Positions 27,193 to 35,427 of a stretch of DNA of 64,000 nucleotides are shown piece by piece. The stretch covers positions 119,021 to 183,020 of the forward strand of contig CAMTZM010000003.1 in assembly GCA_947086655.1 (NCBI GenBank), given 5' to 3'. Below the pieces are notes generated by a model that was not told the DNA's origin, did no database searches, and saw nothing but the letters and a program-made list of their open reading frames with translations. This DNA comes from an uncultured Eubacteriaceae bacterium. GTDB taxonomy: Bacteria; Bacillota; Clostridia; Lachnospirales; CAG-274. A program made the translations under genes and the position numbers. Positions within the stretch are counted from its first letter, which is position 1; each line of letters starts with the position of its first letter.

Positions 27193-28492
27193 ATTTTATA
27201 TTAGGATAGTTTATAAGTGTATCAACTAAATCTATATGAGCTATATTATCTATATCTGCTCCTTTTTCTGTGGCATTTAAAATGTTTTTATCTTTATTTT
27301 TTGCGGCAAAACGTCCGAACCATCTTAAATATTCATATAAGTTTAATGTTGTATAGTAAGTTTCTCCGTTTATGCCTTTTACATATTTATTTGTTTTTAC
27401 GTAAGAATAACCGCTTTTTTCGCCGGCATGGCGCAAATCAGACCAATAACATAAATCTTGCCCTAAAAGTATGTTTGGATTAGCTCCGCTTAAAACTGAA
27501 AGGCTTAAAGCTGTTGTGGCGACAGAACCTCCTGTTTCAACAGCGTAGTTATTTTTTTGAAGTTTATAGGCTGCATGTTTTTCATAAATTATATATTTTT
27601 CACCGCTGTATAAAGTAACATTTTTATTTGCTGTTGAAAGAAGTATTAAAGGTACAGATGTATCAGCGTACTTTAACTGCTGATAAGATGATATTTTTGC
27701 GTCTGTTACTATATAACAGTCTGGGCGTATGCCAGCATTTTTAAGTACGTTAGCACTTCTTAAAACAGCTAATATATATGCTTTTTTTTCAACAGAGCGA
27801 AGTTTTTCTATGCTTAAAGACAATGATGGTCCGGCTGATACTATAATTGAGGGTTTATTATAAACAATAGATTTAAAAAAATCAACTCCGCTTTTTAAAT
27901 TAAGAGATGAGTTATACTTATTGTTTTCCTCCATTAACTCCGAAAACTTATTTAGTGTTTTAGAACGTATTAAATAACTTTCAAAAAGTTCTTTGACGGG
28001 TATTCTTTCAGGCATAAGTTTAAGAGAAGGCTCATGCAGTATAAAAGAACAGTTTTTAGAAAGAGATTTTTTTGCGAACATTATGGCGTCAGTTTGATTG
28101 TCTGTGGCACAAAATATTATATTTTTCTCATTAAGTGTATTTTTTATATCGGTATTTTCAAAGGCTGTTTTTACAAGAGGCATTGAACATTCAAGTATAT
28201 AAAGTTTTTGATTTTCTTGAAGAAGTTCATAAAGCGCTTTTATGTGATAACCAAGTCCAAGCCCGTATATAAAAATATTTTCGGAATCGGAATAATTTTT
28301 GCCGGCAAATTGTTTCGCTTCATTTTCAGGGTTATATCGGCTTGAAATATATATATTTACTCTATTTTCACCTTCATTATCAGAGCAGGCTCTAAGGCAG
28401 GGATTGCCGTCTTTCGATTTTGACAGATTAAAAGATTTAGGTATTTTGGTATTGTTAAGTTTTTTTAATAATTCGCTGTAATTAATAATCAT
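27191..28492 (-). CDS. Second Maf-type (DUF115) glycosyltransferase-like protein
   Basis: 433 residues, shorter than the Maf at 20.9 kb but with the same signature motifs: VSAGPSLSLSI, VTDAKISSY, ETGGSVATTALSLSVLSGA and LLGQDLCYW. The N-terminal ~100 residues and the long C-terminal tail of the other copy differ. The two may act on different residues or flagellins, or one may have diverged. Convergent with fliS and divergent from the small gene at 28.6 kb; its own promoter is not clear in the AT-rich 28493-28636 gap. Confidence 0.88.
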   Translation of the reverse strand: MIINYSELLKKLNNTKIPKSFNLSKSKDGNPCLRACSDNEGENRVNIYISSRYNPENEAKQFAGKNYSDSENIFIYGLGLGYHIKALYELLQENQKLYILECSMPLVKTAFENTDIKNTLNEKNIIFCATDNQTDAIMFAKKSLSKNCSFILHEPSLKLMPERIPVKELFESYLIRSKTLNKFSELMEENNKYNSSLNLKSGVDFFKSIVYNKPSIIVSAGPSLSLSIEKLRSVEKKAYILAVLRSANVLKNAGIRPDCYIVTDAKISSYQQLKYADTSVPLILLSTANKNVTLYSGEKYIIYEKHAAYKLQKNNYAVETGGSVATTALSLSVLSGANPNILLGQDLCYWSDLRHAGEKSGYSYVKTNKYVKGINGETYYTTLNLYEYLRWFGRFAAKNKDKNILNATEKGADIDNIAHIDLVDTLINYPNIK

Positions 28493-28636
28493 ATTTATTT
28501 CCTTTCAAACAATAAGTCATTATTTTTTTTATAATAAATATTTGTTATAATTATAATACTAATTCTTATTTCATGCTATCATAATTAAAAAAATTTTTTT
28601 TAATTATGTTTTTATATAGGTGGGAGGTAATATAAA

Positions 28637-29089
28637 TTGGACGATATAAAAGCAAAACTTACTGTATTAAAGGGAATATTAGATAAAAAGGCTGAAATTT
28701 TAAAACAAGTATACGCTGTAATGGAGAAACAAGAATTATTTCATAAAACCCTTGAGGGTGCTGATAAGGAAATTATGCTTGCGGCAGCATGTGAAGAAAA
28801 AGATAAACTTGTTGAGGAGGCAGAGGAGGCGGACAAGGTTTTTTTATCTATATTTGACGGTTTTAAGGGACGGCTTAATGAAAACCGTGAAATATATAAA
28901 AATGAATTGAATGTTTTAAAGCAAAAAATAAAAAACGTAACAGATATATTTGTTAAAATACAGGTTAAAGAAGAAAGAAACAAAGCGCTTGCTCAAAAAA
29001 TTAGCTGTGAGTCGCCTAAAATAAAGGGGCTTAAAATGTCAAAAGGCAATTTGCTTAAAGCTTATGAGAAAAATAAGAAAATGACATAA
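28637..29089 (+). CDS. FlgN-like flagellar chaperone (helical protein)
   Basis: 150 residues, TTG start behind GGTGGGAGG. Almost entirely helical and charged, with heptad-type leucine spacing; no catalytic motif. The size, a hydrophobic-helical pattern and its place next to flagellar genes suggest a FlgN/FliT-type export chaperone. This is context-led; family membership is not certain from sequence. Confidence 0.65.
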   Translation: MDDIKAKLTVLKGILDKKAEILKQVYAVMEKQELFHKTLEGADKEIMLAAACEEKDKLVEEAEEADKVFLSIFDGFKGRLNENREIYKNELNVLKQKIKNVTDIFVKIQVKEERNKALAQKISCESPKIKGLKMSKGNLLKAYEKNKKMT

Positions 29090-29123
29090 AATTTTTAGTG
29101 TGCTTAAAGCATGGCACTTACTC

Positions 29124-29161
29124 TTGTATTCAGTGAGAGGAAAAGCTCTCACTGAATACAA
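29124..29161. repeat. Perfect 16-bp hairpin
   Basis: TTGTATTCAGTGAGAG (29124-29139) pairs perfectly with CTCTCACTGAATACAA (29146-29161), loop GAAAAG. It follows the flagellar gene by 35 bases but is not followed by a T-run, so it may be a weak terminator or a mobile repeat. Confidence 0.6.
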
Positions 29162-29183
29162 AGGCAAATACTTTTGCTGCTGG

Positions 29184-29225
29184 TTACGAGAATTTTTGTA
29201 TAACAAAAATTCGAGTAGTCTTGAC
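29184..29225. repeat. Hairpin repeat family, copy A
   Basis: GAATTTTTGT (29190-29199) and ACAAAAATTC (29203-29212) form a hairpin, followed by GAGTAGTCTTGACAA. The same layout recurs at 58389-58436 and 63297-63341, always just outside genes. Confidence 0.55.
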
Positions 29226-29271
29226 AATTAATTTTATATTTTTAAAAAGTCTGAATTTTTTATAGCTTTTA

Positions 29272-29425
29272 TTCAAATATATATAATACAAAGTATTATA
29301 AAAGTAAAAATGATTTTATAAAATTAATTTTACACTTCCGTATTCAACTGTTTCCGCCCTTTTAAAAATATTTATAATTTTATCCATTTCAATCTGCAGT
29401 TCTTTAGGAAGTTTATCCATACCTT
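29272..29425. repeat. 154-bp direct repeat, copy 1 (includes barstar 3' end)
   Basis: Repeated at 29611-29764 with only three differences by eye. Copy 1 covers the 3' end of the barstar gene and its downstream flank. Confidence 0.85.
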
Positions 29426-29588
29426 TTAAATGGACTTCGCAGTAATCAAAAAAGCCGCCGGTAAGAGAATCCCATAAAGCGTCTAAATTACAGCCATACC
29501 ATTTTGGTAAACCAAGTTTATCTCTTATAAGGTAATGAATTTCCAAAAAATATTTACATTTAGAAAAATCAATTGTAATTCTTTTCAT
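29316..29588 (-). CDS. Barstar-family ribonuclease inhibitor
   Basis: 90 residues, normal barstar length. The core pattern, KWYGCNLDALWDSLTGG, with the acidic residues and helix that plug the barnase active site, is clear. Family knowledge: barstars bind and neutralise barnase-type RNases. In this window the matching toxin appears as a decayed fragment at 31.4-31.7 kb, so this may be an orphan immunity gene. It is on the same strand as that fragment and lies downstream of it. Confidence 0.92.
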   Translation of the reverse strand: MKRITIDFSKCKYFLEIHYLIRDKLGLPKWYGCNLDALWDSLTGGFFDYCEVHLKGMDKLPKELQIEMDKIINIFKRAETVEYGSVKLIL

Positions 29589-29610
29589 ATTTTTTATTCT
29601 CCTATCTTAT

Positions 29611-29764
29611 TTCAAATATATATAATACAAAGTATTATAAGAGTAAAAATGATTTTATAAAATTAATTTTACACTTCCGTATTCAACTGTTTCCGCCCTT
29701 TTAAAAATATTTACAATTTTATCCATTTCAATCTGAAGTTCTTTAGGAAGTTTATCCATACCTT
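29611..29764. repeat. 154-bp direct repeat, copy 2
   Basis: Almost identical to 29272-29425 (differences seen near 29641, 29713 and 29737). It breaks off abruptly at 29764, where the next gene's sequence begins. Confidence 0.85.
29655..29764 (-). pseudogene. Truncated duplicate barstar gene (C-terminal ~36 codons)
   Basis: The coding part of the second repeat copy, corresponding to the last ~36 residues of barstar (from KGMDKLP to the stop). The N-terminal half is missing, with no start codon. It shows that the immunity gene was duplicated and then cut by insertion or recombination next to the unknown gene at 29774-30085. Confidence 0.8.
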
Positions 29765-29773
29765 AAAATGTAA

Positions 29774-30085
29774 TTAATCTTCAAAGATAATATCTTCTAT
29801 TATATCTTTGAATGACTTTTTGCCAAATATAGCTAAAGTCAAAACTCTATAGCAAGTATCTACCATATCATTCCAATTTGCATCATCATGATAATTTTTG
29901 TGACCTGGATTCTTTTCATATTCTATTGCAAGCGTTTTCCCCACATCATAAGTATCAGGATTATATTCTGAAATCATCCAAGCGTAATCACAATGAAGTA
30001 AAATATAACATTTATTATTATACATAAACGCAAGTTCATTATAGGGATTAACTTGTTGCTGATACCAAAAATCTTCCCACGTCAT
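29774..30085 (-). CDS. Putative immunity protein paired with the upstream toxin-like domain
   Basis: 103 residues, acidic, aromatic-rich (TWEDFWYQQQ at the start); no recognised domain. The ATG at 30085 overlaps the upstream toxin-like gene's TGA as ATGA, the usual toxin-immunity coupling, so I prefer it to the further ATG at 30109. Size and acidity fit immunity proteins of polymorphic toxins. The function is inferred from position only. Confidence 0.6.
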   Translation of the reverse strand: MTWEDFWYQQQVNPYNELAFMYNNKCYILLHCDYAWMISEYNPDTYDVGKTLAIEYEKNPGHKNYHDDANWNDMVDTCYRVLTLAIFGKKSFKDIIEDIIFED

Positions 30086-30516
30086 TTGCACGATAAAATA
30101 TAATCCCATATTTTTTTCACCCTTTCAATCATTTTTTGTTCTTTTAGAGAGGTCTCATGAGTTCCTTTTTCCTTATGTTCATAACCTTTATGTGTATGCG
30201 GAAGTATCTTTTTACCATTAACTGTATGCTCTTTTCCCGTTACATCAATTTGCTTAAATCTTTTATTATTTTTGTCGTAATACGATATTGACCTCACTTC
30301 ATTTTTTTGACCAATAGTAACATACACTCGACCTTTTGTCATAGTTTCCATTGGAACGGCTGTTGAGTTTCCATTACGCTTTAAAAACTTAATATTGCCG
30401 CTTTGATAAATCGTATAGTATTCTGTGCCATAAGCTTTTCCTTTAACACCTACCCCACTTGAACTTCCTCTTCCGCCTATATTATCAAACCGCCTTTCTT
30501 GATGCAAGGTAATCAA
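30082..30516 (-). CDS. Toxin-like C-terminal domain (polymorphic-toxin type)
   Basis: 144 codons from a TTG at 30516, with no good RBS. It begins with a linker (FDNIGGRGSSSGVG) of the type found between phage-like carrier proteins and C-terminal toxin domains. A small basic domain follows with GKAYGTEYYT, METMTKGRVYVT and the histidine cluster LPHTHKGYEH. I recall such domains at the ends of minor-capsid-like proteins, but I do not assign a catalytic class. It is in the +1 frame relative to the end of the DUF4417 gene, with which it overlaps by 32 bases, so it may be the second part of a frameshifted fusion. Confidence 0.6.
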   Translation of the reverse strand: MITLHQERRFDNIGGRGSSSGVGVKGKAYGTEYYTIYQSGNIKFLKRNGNSTAVPMETMTKGRVYVTIGQKNEVRSISYYDKNNKRFKQIDVTGKEHTVNGKKILPHTHKGYEHKEKGTHETSLKEQKMIERVKKIWDYILSCK

Positions 30517-31105
30517 CTTCTATAATGTTGCCTCTCATTTCAGGAAAGGGTTTTCCATAACAAATAATCTTTTCAGGCTTTATTTTTTCAAGCATTGCAT
30601 CGTATCCATACATAAATTCAAGTTTATTACGTTTACAACCAATCATACCAACAGCTACAATAGAGCCTCTCTCTATACCATCAAAGCAAAACTCAAAACT
30701 ATTTGGTACACTCCAACTAATTGTTGGAATAACCTTTAACCCACAGTTTTGCCAAAAAGCACCAACCCATCTGCTATGTGAAATACTTTCAATCTGTCGC
30801 CATAAATTCATATCAGAATATGTAGAAAAATCAGGTGTAAGCAAAAACGCATATTGTGAATATTTTTTTAATGATTTTTCAGGATTGTTATAAATGCCAT
30901 TAAAACGGTAATCATCAACAAAAAAGTGAACGCCTCTTTTTTTATTTTGTTTATTATCATTAGCACGAGTATTAGAACAAGAAATAAGACTTAAATTTTC
31001 AACATTAATTTTTTGTTTTTTTAAAATTGGAAATTCAAACTTTCCTGTAGTTTTAAATTCATTTCTCATAAACAATATATTATTACGCATTTCAAGACTT
31101 GTCAT
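30485..31105 (-). CDS. DUF4417-family protein (phage/mobile-element associated)
   Basis: 206 residues with a GAAAGGGG RBS. The family core is clear: FFVDDYRFNGIYNNPEKS, LTPDFSTYSDMNLWRQIES, VPNSFEFCFDG and KIICYGKPFPEMRG. DUF4417 genes are common on prophages and mobile elements; their function is not known to me. The coding sequence ends SRKAV and the next frame resumes in the toxin-like sequence, so this could be the front part of a former fusion protein. Confidence 0.85.
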   Translation of the reverse strand: MTSLEMRNNILFMRNEFKTTGKFEFPILKKQKINVENLSLISCSNTRANDNKQNKKRGVHFFVDDYRFNGIYNNPEKSLKKYSQYAFLLTPDFSTYSDMNLWRQIESISHSRWVGAFWQNCGLKVIPTISWSVPNSFEFCFDGIERGSIVAVGMIGCKRNKLEFMYGYDAMLEKIKPEKIICYGKPFPEMRGNIIEVDYLASRKAV

Positions 31106-31382
31106 AGTAGCCGGCCCCTTTCCATAATTTTAATGGGAGTGTCTTATTAGCAGATTTTTAGAAAATAATAGTAAAGACAAGAATATTTGTATTTATGTCA
31201 ATTGTACAAGTTTTAAGGAAATACCGCATAATTCAATAAAATGGTTTTCAGAGAGAATTTTTCAGTTCGAGGAAATGGAGCGCAAACATAGTTGGAGCCT
31301 ATATTAAGCGACATTGACAAAGAAACGGAAAATTCTATCAAAAACCATAAAATCTTAATTGTGCGGTGTTTCCTATATTTTT
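31106..31382. other. 277-base gap in the decayed island
   Basis: No intact coding sequence. It holds the inverted-repeat element at 31215-31374, which sits exactly where the toxin domain of the barnase-type protein should continue. Confidence 0.55.
31215..31374. mobile_element. MITE-like element with ~33-base imperfect terminal inverted repeats
   Basis: The left arm AAGGAAATACCGCATAATT (31215-31233) and its extension to 31249 pair with the right arm ending in AATTGTGCGGTGTTTCCT (to 31374); most positions match through ~33 bases. The total length is 160 bp, with no room for a transposase. It borders the truncated toxin gene. It could also be a folded non-coding RNA or an attachment site. Confidence 0.5.
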
Positions 31383-31697
31383 TTAACCAGCCCTTTTTTT
31401 TAGCATTTGTTTTAGATATGTAGTAATCAGGTAATTTTTTTTATATTTTATATACCAATCAACACCATTAGTTCCTAAATTAGTTAGTGTGCCTGCCAAT
31501 ATAGAAAGCATTTTAATTATAAAACAATTACAATTTGGATGCAAAGGAGGTTTTATTTCCCAATTCTCATCTCTAACTGTGCCATTTAGATTTATACATC
31601 TTATACATGTTGTTAATGTAATAACAGCTACCCATTCAAACCATTTATTGCTTTTCTCAGTTGTTGGATTTCTAATAAATCTAATAAATTCTCTCAT
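31383..31697 (-). pseudogene. Frameshifted fragment of a barnase-type polymorphic toxin (carrier and linker only)
   Basis: 104 codons. It contains the CxxC...PPLHPNC module (TTCIRCINLNG and IKPPLHPNCNC) and then LAGTLTNLGTNGVDWYIKY, which closely resembles the region just before the barnase domain in phage-like polymorphic toxins. After an A8 run (31435-31442 on the plus strand as T8), the frame shifts; in the other frame the next residues read KLPDYYISKTNAKKKGW, the family's continuation. The barnase catalytic domain is then lost, replaced by the inverted-repeat element. The 5' end may be incomplete as well. Confidence 0.65.
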
Positions 31698-32043
31698 ATT
31701 CGAAATTAAATTCTCCTTTCATAATAGCATAAATAAAAATATAATTAAATCATTTTTGTTTATATATATTTTTTTATATATAGTATGAATTTGTGTTAAT
31801 TAAAATAGTTATTTATAAAATCCCTCCTAATAGATATATTTTATTTATTATATTAATTATATATTTTATACAAGTGTCATTCAATAACATAAAGTGTCAT
31901 TTTGTTTTATGAATATATTTAATAATTTTTATAAATTATTTTAATTAATTGTAAATCTTAATAAAATGTTCAATTGACGAATAAAATATTATGGAATATA
32001 ATAAGAAATTATAAATACTAATAAAGAAAGGGCAAGAATAAAA
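31698..32043. other. 346-base AT-rich intergenic region with direct repeat and promoter
   Basis: No coding sequence. AAGTGTCATT occurs twice at 31872-31881 and 31892-31901, 20 bases apart (two helical turns), suggesting a protein-binding site. The promoter at 31974-32002 follows. Confidence 0.5.
31974..32002 (+). promoter_or_regulatory. Sigma-A promoter for the glnS operon
   Basis: TTGACG (31974-31979), 17-base spacer, TATAAT (31997-32002), about 35 bases before the small gene and 300 before glnS. Confidence 0.78.
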
Positions 32044-32274
32044 TTGGAACTTCTCGAAAATTTAAAAGACCTTATAAAAAACTCGTCAGAGTATGAAGAA
32101 ACAAGAAATTATTATTTCCAAAATCATAATTGTGATAAAAACGGAAACAATATAAAGGTACAGCTTGATTATACTCTTTCGTGTGATATTTCAGATAAGA
32201 TTGTACGTTTTGGACAATGTCCTTATTGTTTGAAAACATTTTATCATTATGATTATAATTCAAAAACATTTTAA
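32044..32274 (+). CDS. Small cysteine-containing protein of unknown function
   Basis: 76 codons from a TTG with AAAGGG upstream; 26 bases before the glnS start. The C-terminal half has CPYC, and an HNCDKNG element lies earlier, so metal binding is possible. Not recognised. The promoter upstream and tight spacing to glnS support a real gene. Confidence 0.6.
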   Translation: MELLENLKDLIKNSSEYEETRNYYFQNHNCDKNGNNIKVQLDYTLSCDISDKIVRFGQCPYCLKTFYHYDYNSKTF

Positions 32275-32299
32275 ATACGAAAATCGGAGGATAAAAAAT

Positions 32300-33985
32300 A
32301 TGGAGAATAAAAATGAAAATTCATTACTTAAAACGGGTAATTTTATACATAGTTATATAAATGAGGATTTAAAAGCTGACTTAAATAAACTGCATACACG
32401 ATTTCCACCCGAGCCAAATGGATATCTTCATATAGGACATGCTAAGAGCATATGTTTAAATTTTGGACTTGCTGAAACATATAATGGAAAATGCAATTTA
32501 CGTTTTGACGATACAAATCCGGCTAAAGAAGATACAGAATTTGTTGAGTCAATAAAAAACGATATAAAATGGCTTGGTTTTGATTGGGAAGACAGATTGT
32601 ATTTTGCTTCAAGCTATTTTGATAAAATGTATGAATACGCTCTTATGCTTATAAAAAAAGGAAAAGCTTATGTATGCGACCTTTCGGCGGAGGAAATACG
32701 TCAAAGCCGTGGTACGCTTAACACAGCCGGAACTGAAAGTCCGTATAGAAACAGAAGTATTGAAGAAAATTTAGATTTATTTGAAAGAATGAAAAATGGG
32801 GAATTTGCAGATGGAGAAAAAACACTTCGTGCTAAAATAGATATGGCTTCTCCTAATATAAATATGCGTGACCCTGTTTTATATAGAATATCGCATCAAA
32901 GCCACCACGCTACTTTTGATAAATGGTGTATATATCCTATGTATGATTATGCTCATCCCGTAGAAGATGCTATTGAAGGTATAACGCACTCAATATGTAC
33001 AATGGAGTTTGAAGACCATAGACCTTTGTATAATTGGGTTATAGATGAGATAGGATTTGATTTAAAGCCACGTCAGATAGAATTTGCTAAACTTAATTTG
33101 TCAAATACAATAATGGGAAAACGCTTTTTAAGAAGTCTTGTAGAGGAAAATAAAGTTGATGGCTGGGATGACCCTCGTCTTATAACTCTTTCAGGAATTC
33201 GCCGCCGTGGATATACTCCAGAGTCTATAAGAGCGTTTTGTGAAATGGTTGGAGTTTCCAAAGCAAACAGCATTGTGGATTTAGCGCAGCTTGAATATTG
33301 TATAAGGGAAGACCTTAAACCAAAAGTTCCTGTTGTAATGGCTGTTTTAGACCCAATAAAGCTTGTAATTACTAATTATCCTGAAGATAAAGTTGAAATG
33401 CTTGAAATTGAAAATCATCCGGAAAATGAAGAAATGGGAAAACGCCTTGTTCCTTTTACAAGAGAACTTTATATTGAGAGAAGTGATTTTATGGAAGAAC
33501 CTGTAAAAAAATTTTTCCGTCTTGCTCCCGGAAAAGAAGTAAGACTTAAAGGCGCTTATTTCGTACAATGTACTGACTTTATTAAAAATGAGAAAGGGGA
33601 AATTACGGAAATACATTGTACTTACGACCCTGAAACTAAATGCGGTTCAGGTTTTTCAAAAAGAAAAGTAAAGGGAACAATACATTGGGTAAGCAAAGCC
33701 CATGCTGTAAATGTGAAGGCAATGCTTTATAATAATTTGACTATGGAAGATAAAAACAGTGAAAAAGGTTATTCATTTAATCCGAACTCGTTGGAAATAA
33801 TGGATAAATGTATGGTTGAGCCATCAATAAAGGACGCTGAGCCTTTTGATAGATTTCAATTTATAAGAAATGGTTATTTTTGTGTTGATTATAAACATAC
33901 AACAAAGGAAAGACTTGTATTTAACAGAATCGTATCTCTTAAAAGTTCATTTAAAGAAAATCCGATTAATTCAACGGGAAAATAA
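32300..33985 (+). CDS. glnS: Glutaminyl-tRNA synthetase
   Basis: 561 residues, class I aminoacyl-tRNA synthetase, close in size to bacterial GlnRS. The HIGH-type motif is in [10 protein letters not shown], and the KMSKS-equivalent is in [23 protein letters not shown] follows the usual GlnRS/GluRS pattern. The C-terminal anticodon-binding region has the GlnRS-type [15 protein letters not shown]. The ATG at 32300 is chosen because CGGAGG sits 10 bases before it; the frame is open further upstream. Confidence 0.97.
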   Translation: MENKNENSLLKTGNFIHSYINEDLKADLNKLHTRFPPEPNGYLHIGHAKSICLNFGLAETYNGKCNLRFDDTNPAKEDTEFVESIKNDIKWLGFDWEDRLYFASSYFDKMYEYALMLIKKGKAYVCDLSAEEIRQSRGTLNTAGTESPYRNRSIEENLDLFERMKNGEFADGEKTLRAKIDMASPNINMRDPVLYRISHQSHHATFDKWCIYPMYDYAHPVEDAIEGITHSICTMEFEDHRPLYNWVIDEIGFDLKPRQIEFAKLNLSNTIMGKRFLRSLVEENKVDGWDDPRLITLSGIRRRGYTPESIRAFCEMVGVSKANSIVDLAQLEYCIREDLKPKVPVVMAVLDPIKLVITNYPEDKVEMLEIENHPENEEMGKRLVPFTRELYIERSDFMEEPVKKFFRLAPGKEVRLKGAYFVQCTDFIKNEKGEITEIHCTYDPETKCGSGFSKRKVKGTIHWVSKAHAVNVKAMLYNNLTMEDKNSEKGYSFNPNSLEIMDKCMVEPSIKDAEPFDRFQFIRNGYFCVDYKHTTKERLVFNRIVSLKSSFKENPINSTGK

Positions 33986-33986
33986 T

Positions 33987-34013
33987 TTGACACAGCGGTT
34001 TGGATTTTATGCT
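33987..34013 (+). promoter_or_regulatory. Possible promoter for the LCP/flavoprotein operon
   Basis: A perfect TTGACA (33987-33992) with a 15-base spacer and TATGCT (34008-34013). The short spacer makes this tentative. Confidence 0.35.
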
Positions 34014-34023
34014 TTTTAACCGA

Positions 34024-34067
34024 ATAAGTAAGTCTCATTGCTTGTTAGGCGGTGAGTACTTACTTAT
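34024..34067 (+). terminator. Hairpin between glnS and the LCP gene
   Basis: ATAAGTAAGT (34024-34033) pairs with ACTTACTTAT (34058-34067), and CTCA/TGAG extends the stem with a one-base bulge. T residues follow weakly. It may end glnS or fold the LCP leader. Confidence 0.45.
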
Positions 34068-34124
34068 GTTTCTTTAAATCAGTCGGTAAATAAAGAGCAA
34101 GCTTTATTAGGAGGATATTTATTT

Positions 34125-35426
34125 ATGAAAGAAGAAAGACAAAAGAAAAAGCGTAAAAAGAAACGCAGCCTTGTAGGAAGGTTTTTTACAATTTTATTCT
34201 CTATTCTTTTTGTTTATTTTGGAGCGTTGGGAGGATATATTGCATACACATATTTAAACAGCAATGAGGAAGACGATTATTTTCTCAATAATTCAGGATT
34301 TATACCTACAAGTTTTCTTCCGTCTTTTAAACCTCCGGAAAGGACAACAGTTCTTTTGGCAGGGGTTGACGACGATGAAACAAGGACAGATACTATTATG
34401 CTTGCGTGTCTTAATTCAGTTACAAACGATATAAATCTTATTTCAATTCCACGTGATACACTTATAAAACTTACGCCGGAAGGTTATTCAGAAATACAGG
34501 AACATTCAAGCGGAAAACTTTCAAAGGAACTTAAAGTAAATGCTATACATTCAAAAGCCGGAAAAGAGTTTGGCATGGAGGCGTTAAGAAATGAACTTGA
34601 ACGTCAATTAGATATAGATATTGACTATTATGCAAAGGTAAATTGTGAAGCGTTTAGATATATTGTAGATTCCATAGGCGGAATTGAATTTAATGTTGAA
34701 AAAAGACTTTATTACAGTGACCCGACTCAGAATTTATATATTGATTTAAAACCGGGTCTTCAGCATCTTGACGGTGACAAGGCAGAGCAGCTTGTAAGAT
34801 GTCGTTATTCTTATGCAAGACAGGACCTTGAAAGAGTTGAGGTACAGCAAAAATTTTTAAAAGAGTTTTTTAAAAAAGCTCTTAGTACAGATACTATTAT
34901 GTCAAATCCGGGGGTATACTTAAATACTATAATCAACTATGTAACTACTGATATGGGAATAACAGATATGATAAAATATGCTAAATATGCTAAAAATATT
35001 TCAGTAGAAAATACACAAGGGTATACGCTTCCGGGAGAGCCTGAGACAATAGACGGTATATCTTATTATATAATGGATAAAAATGAAACAGATAAAATGA
35101 TGTATGATATTTTTAAATCGGAATCAAGTGAGCAGGATAATGAAAATAAAGGAGAGTCAAGCAAAGGAAAATCTATACAAATATTAAACGGCGGTTATAC
35201 TACGGGTCTTGCCGGAAATACAAAAACAAAGCTTGAAAAAGAAGGATTTACAGTTGATAATATAGGAGATTACAGCGGTGTAAAAAAAGAGGAAACAAGG
35301 ATATATACAAATAAGAAAGGCATAGGAGATGACCTTGTTAAATATTTTAAATCATCTGATGTAATTGTTGATTCGCTTGAAACAGAAGAATATGATATAG
35401 TAATAGTTTTAGGTACAGGGGAATAA
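34125..35426 (+). CDS. LytR-CpsA-Psr (LCP) family protein with LytR_C domain
   Basis: 433 residues. A short basic cytosolic stretch (residues 1-20, KKKRKKKR), one membrane helix (~22-45), then the extracellular LCP domain, with the arginine-rich ISIPRDT and DLERVEVQQKF motifs that bind the lipid-linked substrate. A LytR_C-type domain (about residues 345-430) follows. LCP proteins attach wall teichoic acid or capsule-type polymers to peptidoglycan. Three LCP genes lie in this window (also at 45 and 48.5 kb). Confidence 0.92.
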   Translation: MKEERQKKKRKKKRSLVGRFFTILFSILFVYFGALGGYIAYTYLNSNEEDDYFLNNSGFIPTSFLPSFKPPERTTVLLAGVDDDETRTDTIMLACLNSVTNDINLISIPRDTLIKLTPEGYSEIQEHSSGKLSKELKVNAIHSKAGKEFGMEALRNELERQLDIDIDYYAKVNCEAFRYIVDSIGGIEFNVEKRLYYSDPTQNLYIDLKPGLQHLDGDKAEQLVRCRYSYARQDLERVEVQQKFLKEFFKKALSTDTIMSNPGVYLNTIINYVTTDMGITDMIKYAKYAKNISVENTQGYTLPGEPETIDGISYYIMDKNETDKMMYDIFKSESSEQDNENKGESSKGKSIQILNGGYTTGLAGNTKTKLEKEGFTVDNIGDYSGVKKEETRIYTNKKGIGDDLVKYFKSSDVIVDSLETEEYDIVIVLGTGE

Positions 35427-35427
35427 T

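Noticed and set aside
29124..29161. Terminator for the flagellar chaperone gene
   Set aside because: The stem is perfect, but no T-run follows on the plus strand, so it is listed as a repeat.
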